Shown: piece by piece, positions 61,518 to 64,000 of the stretch | How the letters are laid out: each line of letters opens with the position of its first letter | How positions within the stretch are numbered: position 1 is the first letter of the stretch | Assembly (NCBI GenBank): GCA_025058735.1 | Contig: JANXDX010000004.1 | Location: forward strand, 1-64,000 | Direction of reading: 5' to 3' | DNA from: Archaeoglobaceae archaeon | GTDB lineage: Archaea > Halobacteriota > Archaeoglobi > Archaeoglobales > Archaeoglobaceae | DNA length: 64,000 bases | Notes under the pieces: model-generated | Told to the model about the DNA's origin: nothing | Seen by the model: the letters and a program-made list of their open reading frames with translations, nothing else | Database searches by the model: none | Translations under genes and position numbers: made by a program

Positions 61518-62600
61518 ATGGAGAAAGTTTACTTCACAGACGTTAGAGCTGAAGTTACAGAACCAGAAAAGTGGTTTCAACCAGAGCTGAGTGCAGTTAA
61601 CAAATTGAAAAGACTCTTAGATAGTAGTGGAATTTTAGATTCAATTCTACCTGGAGATTTAGTAGCTGTGAAGACCCATTTCGGCGATCTTGGAACAACA
61701 AGAACACTTAGAAGCGTATTCATAAGAACAGTAGTAGAGAAAATTAAAGAAGTTGGCGGTAAACCTTTTGTAACTGAGACGACAGGGCTGGGTTTAACTA
61801 GGCCAAGGTGTACTGCAATAGGTAGGCTTCTGATAGCGGAAACAAATGGTTATACTCAACAAACCCTAGCTGCACCAATAGTAATTGCCGATGGTCTTTT
61901 AGGGTTCGATTTTGTTAAAACCGATGTAGATGGAAAACATCTAAAAAGTGTTTACGTTGCAAAAGCTATAGCTGAAGCTGATGTAGTTGTCTGCTGTACA
62001 CACTTTAAACTTCACATGGTTGCTGGAATAGGTGGAAGCATAAAGAACGTCGGAGTTGGATGTGTAGCTAAGCCGAGCAAATTTGACATCCATGCACAGG
62101 GTTATCCTAAGATAAACGATAAGTGCATTAAATGTGATGAATGCGTAAAACTTTGTCCTGTAAAAGCTATAGAAGATTACAGAATAGTTGAAGAAAGATG
62201 TTTAAAATGTTTAGGATGTGAAGAAGTTTGTAGATACGGTGCAATAGATGTAAGTTGGCTTCCAGGAAAAATAATTTCAGAAAGGATAGCTGAATGCGCA
62301 AAAGGAGTTTTGAGTGTTAACAAAAATTTTGTTTACATAAACTTTCTCTTAGACATCTCACCTCACTGCGACTGCCATCCGTACAGTGATGTTCCAGTTG
62401 TTAGAGACGTAGGCATCTTAACATCTAAAGACTTAGTAGCGATAGATCTTGCATCTGTAGAACTCTACGAGAAGGAGTCGAAGATAGGTTTCATTCCAGA
62501 CGAAAAATACTGGCCATGGACTGATCCGCATAGAATGATCGAATACGCTGAAGAACTTGGCATCGGAAAAAGGAGCTACAGGATAATTGAAATAGAATAA
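61518..62600 (+). CDS. DUF362 domain protein with two [4Fe-4S] ferredoxin motifs
   Basis: A 360-residue protein. Residues 1-180 and 250-340 are the DUF362 domain (HFGDLGTTRTLRSVFIRTVVE and PHCDCHPYSDVPVVRDVGIL). In between is a bacterial-type 2[4Fe-4S] ferredoxin with CIKCDECVKLCPVKAI and CLKCLGCEEVCRYGAI near 195-235. Such proteins are frequent in anaerobes and are of unknown electron-transfer function. It probably reduces or is reduced by a partner. It follows the P-loop gene at two bases. Confidence 0.92.
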   Translation: MEKVYFTDVRAEVTEPEKWFQPELSAVNKLKRLLDSSGILDSILPGDLVAVKTHFGDLGTTRTLRSVFIRTVVEKIKEVGGKPFVTETTGLGLTRPRCTAIGRLLIAETNGYTQQTLAAPIVIADGLLGFDFVKTDVDGKHLKSVYVAKAIAEADVVVCCTHFKLHMVAGIGGSIKNVGVGCVAKPSKFDIHAQGYPKINDKCIKCDECVKLCPVKAIEDYRIVEERCLKCLGCEEVCRYGAIDVSWLPGKIISERIAECAKGVLSVNKNFVYINFLLDISPHCDCHPYSDVPVVRDVGILTSKDLVAIDLASVELYEKESKIGFIPDEKYWPWTDPHRMIEYAEELGIGKRSYRIIEIE

Positions 62601-62629
62601 AAATAATTTTTAATAATTTTATTTAAAAA

Positions 62630-63928
62630 TTAAATTTTATCTTCTGTTCTTCTTAATCTAACTTCAAAAACTGCTCCATGAGGAGCGTTATCGTAAACTT
62701 CAATCTCTCCTCCATAAATTTCTAGTAACTTTTTAACGATGTAAAGTCCAAGCCCGCTACCTTTTTTCGTAGTGAAACCTTCTTCAAAAATTTTATCTCT
62801 TAACTCGACAGGTACACCATCTCCTTTATCTTTAACTCTCAAGATCCCCCATTTATCAGTCCTTAAAACCTCTACTTCAACCCCTACTTTACCGTGGGTT
62901 ACGGCGTTGTGTATTAAGTTATTTATCAAACTTTTTAGTCCCTCGTTTGCAAGGACTGTTACAGGTTCAGCTTTTACATCAACTCCATAACTTTTGGCAA
63001 CATCTTTAGCATACTCGTCTAATCTAACAGCTTTAAGTTCTTCAACAGCTGTTTCAAGTTCTCTAACATCGTTTATCAAACTTTTAATATATTCAGCTTT
63101 TTCAAGAGCTTTATCTAATAGTTTGCAATCTTTCTCCTCTAAAGCAAGAACTATGACGGTTAAGGCATTTGCGATGTCATGTCTTAATATTTTGTTGAGA
63201 AGCTTCAGGTAACTGTAGCTTTGTTGAAGTTTTTCTCTCAAGTTATAGATTTCAGTTGTATCCAAAGATACTAGAATTTTTGCAGGTTTACCTTTGTAAG
63301 TTATTTCCGAACACCTTGCAGTTACCCATTTGGTTCCATATTTCGTAACTATTCTAAAGCTGCAGTCCTGTTTCTGTAACGGCGATAATTTTAGATCATC
63401 AGGATAAATTAAAGATTCGAAATTTTTTCCTATAATCTCCTCTTCTTTGTACCCTGTAACTTTTTCGGTAGTTTTGTTAGCGTAAACTATTATTCCATCT
63501 TGAATTATATAAATTGGAGCTAAACCCTCGTCTACTAAAGATCTCCAAAACTGTTCACTCTCTTTGATCTTCTCTTCATACTCCTTGGTTCTTGTAACGT
63601 CTATCCAGTTTCCTAAGATGTAAGATTCATCACCTATTTTTATTGGAGTAATGAATCCCCAGGCCCAACGAACTTCTCCACTTTTTGTTAAGTACCTAGT
63701 CTCATAAAAAGTTCTACCCTTATCAAAAACTTTTTTATGTGCTCTCCTCATCTCATCTCTATCCTCTGGATGTGCCAACTCGAATACACTTGGTAAAGAG
63801 TAGAGTTCCTCCCTACTGTACTTAGTAGCTTTTTCAACTATTTCGTTTACATACAAAATCTTCCCATCCTTGTCAGTTAAGTATATTGCAGCGAGAGTTT
63901 TATCTGCTACGAATTTCCAATCGATCAC
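62630..63928 (-). CDS. PAS-domain sensor histidine kinase
   Basis: A 432-residue soluble sensor. Two PAS domains occupy about 1-110 and 120-225 (AIYLTDKDGKILYVNE and PIYIIQDGIIVYANKTTEKVTGYKEEEIIG). The phosphorylated His is in ILRHDIANALTV near 250. The ATPase domain has NLIHNAVTHGKVG (N box), VKDKGDGVP (G1) and GSGLGLYIVKKLLEIYGGE (G2). No membrane segment is seen, so it senses an internal signal. The start is a GTG overlapping the stop of an upstream gene (GTGA). No response regulator gene is adjacent on the visible side. Confidence 0.93.
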   Translation of the reverse strand: MIDWKFVADKTLAAIYLTDKDGKILYVNEIVEKATKYSREELYSLPSVFELAHPEDRDEMRRAHKKVFDKGRTFYETRYLTKSGEVRWAWGFITPIKIGDESYILGNWIDVTRTKEYEEKIKESEQFWRSLVDEGLAPIYIIQDGIIVYANKTTEKVTGYKEEEIIGKNFESLIYPDDLKLSPLQKQDCSFRIVTKYGTKWVTARCSEITYKGKPAKILVSLDTTEIYNLREKLQQSYSYLKLLNKILRHDIANALTVIVLALEEKDCKLLDKALEKAEYIKSLINDVRELETAVEELKAVRLDEYAKDVAKSYGVDVKAEPVTVLANEGLKSLINNLIHNAVTHGKVGVEVEVLRTDKWGILRVKDKGDGVPVELRDKIFEEGFTTKKGSGLGLYIVKKLLEIYGGEIEVYDNAPHGAVFEVRLRRTEDKI

Positions 63929-64000
63929 ACTTTCTCACCCTTCTTCTTTTTTAGCAGAGATGGCAGATGTATGATGTACCTTCCATTCTCCTGTAGAGCT
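63925..64000 (-). CDS. Partial C-terminus of an upstream gene
   Basis: The last 25 codons of a minus-strand gene enter from beyond the window edge and stop at TGA (63925-63927), which overlaps the histidine kinase GTG. The visible end reads NGRYIIHLPSLLKKKK then GEKV. It is consistent with a real coding C-terminus and a co-transcribed partner of the kinase, but is too short to identify. Confidence 0.5.
   Translation of the reverse strand, partial: ALQENGRYIIHLPSLLKKKKGEKV

Overview
The window is AT-rich archaeal chromosome, almost certainly from the Archaeoglobi. The information-processing genes are archaeal: thermosome, Rpo7, Spt4, S24e, S27ae, Kae1, small primase subunit and GTP-dependent dephospho-CoA kinase. 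C1-carrier genes (formylmethanofuran dehydrogenase D-B-A-C, the methanofuran biosynthesis enzyme MfnF) sit beside fatty-acid and acyl-CoA genes (acyl-CoA synthetase, acyl-CoA dehydrogenase, 3-hydroxyacyl-CoA dehydrogenase, enoyl-CoA hydratase) and the futalosine-pathway menaquinone gene mqnD. That combination of methanogen-type C1 chemistry, beta-oxidation and menaquinone is typical of Archaeoglobus and its relatives. The low GC is unusual for the named species I know of. No sulfate-reduction or methyl-CoM reductase gene lies in this stretch.

Layout. 1-9.2 kb: thermosome, a cation/Ca2+ exchanger-like protein, Trm112-like protein, CTP synthase, DUF996 membrane protein, then pyruvate carboxylase subunit A, a CooT-type protein, archaeal GAPDH and diadenylate cyclase. 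9.2-15.2 kb: tRNA-Gln, an uncharacterised three-gene cassette (zinc-ribbon protein, Rossmann/Cys-cluster protein, metallo-beta-lactamase fold), then acyl-CoA genes. 15.9-18.8 kb: AAA ATPase, PhnP-like hydrolase and MfnF in one overlapping operon. 18.8-28.6 kb: aldolase, RecJ-like DHH protein, tRNA-Leu, ubiquitin-like protein, UPF0058, RimI, UPF0146, PriS, HisC, ribbon-helix-helix protein, acyl-CoA dehydrogenase, HisF. 28.7-36.4 kb: tRNA-Val, regulator, AI-2E-family exporter, secreted nuclease, two large membrane glycosylation-type proteins, M20 peptidase, regulator. 36.5-41.4 kb: fwdDBAC and mqnD. 41.4-54.2 kb: Clp1-like kinase, YjbQ and RlmE; TatA; LeuA, PurB and a cyclophilin-like protein; a membrane-anchored Lon-type protease; radical SAM; CBS; Tmk; PepQ. 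54.2-64 kb: SerRS, CtaB, HtpX, the conserved Rpo7-Spt4-DPCK-S24e-S27ae-Kae1 operon, a metallophosphoesterase, a P-loop protein, a DUF362 ferredoxin protein and a PAS histidine kinase.

The genome is very compact. Co-directional genes commonly overlap by ATGA-type junctions, and twelve convergent pairs overlap at their 3' ends by 8-59 bp. Several genes have a TATA box about 25 bp before the start codon, which implies leaderless mRNAs. Only two gaps exceed 300 bp (15166-15922 and 25726-26547). Both hold short broken reading frames and hairpins and may be graveyards of lost genes.

No CRISPR array, prophage, insertion sequence or obvious defence island was seen. The best candidates for undescribed biology are the 9.4-10.8 kb cassette, the AAA/PhnP/MfnF operon, the leaderless 49-residue gene coupled to a ubiquitin-like protein, and a RecA-like protein with Cys at the Walker A Ser/Thr position.
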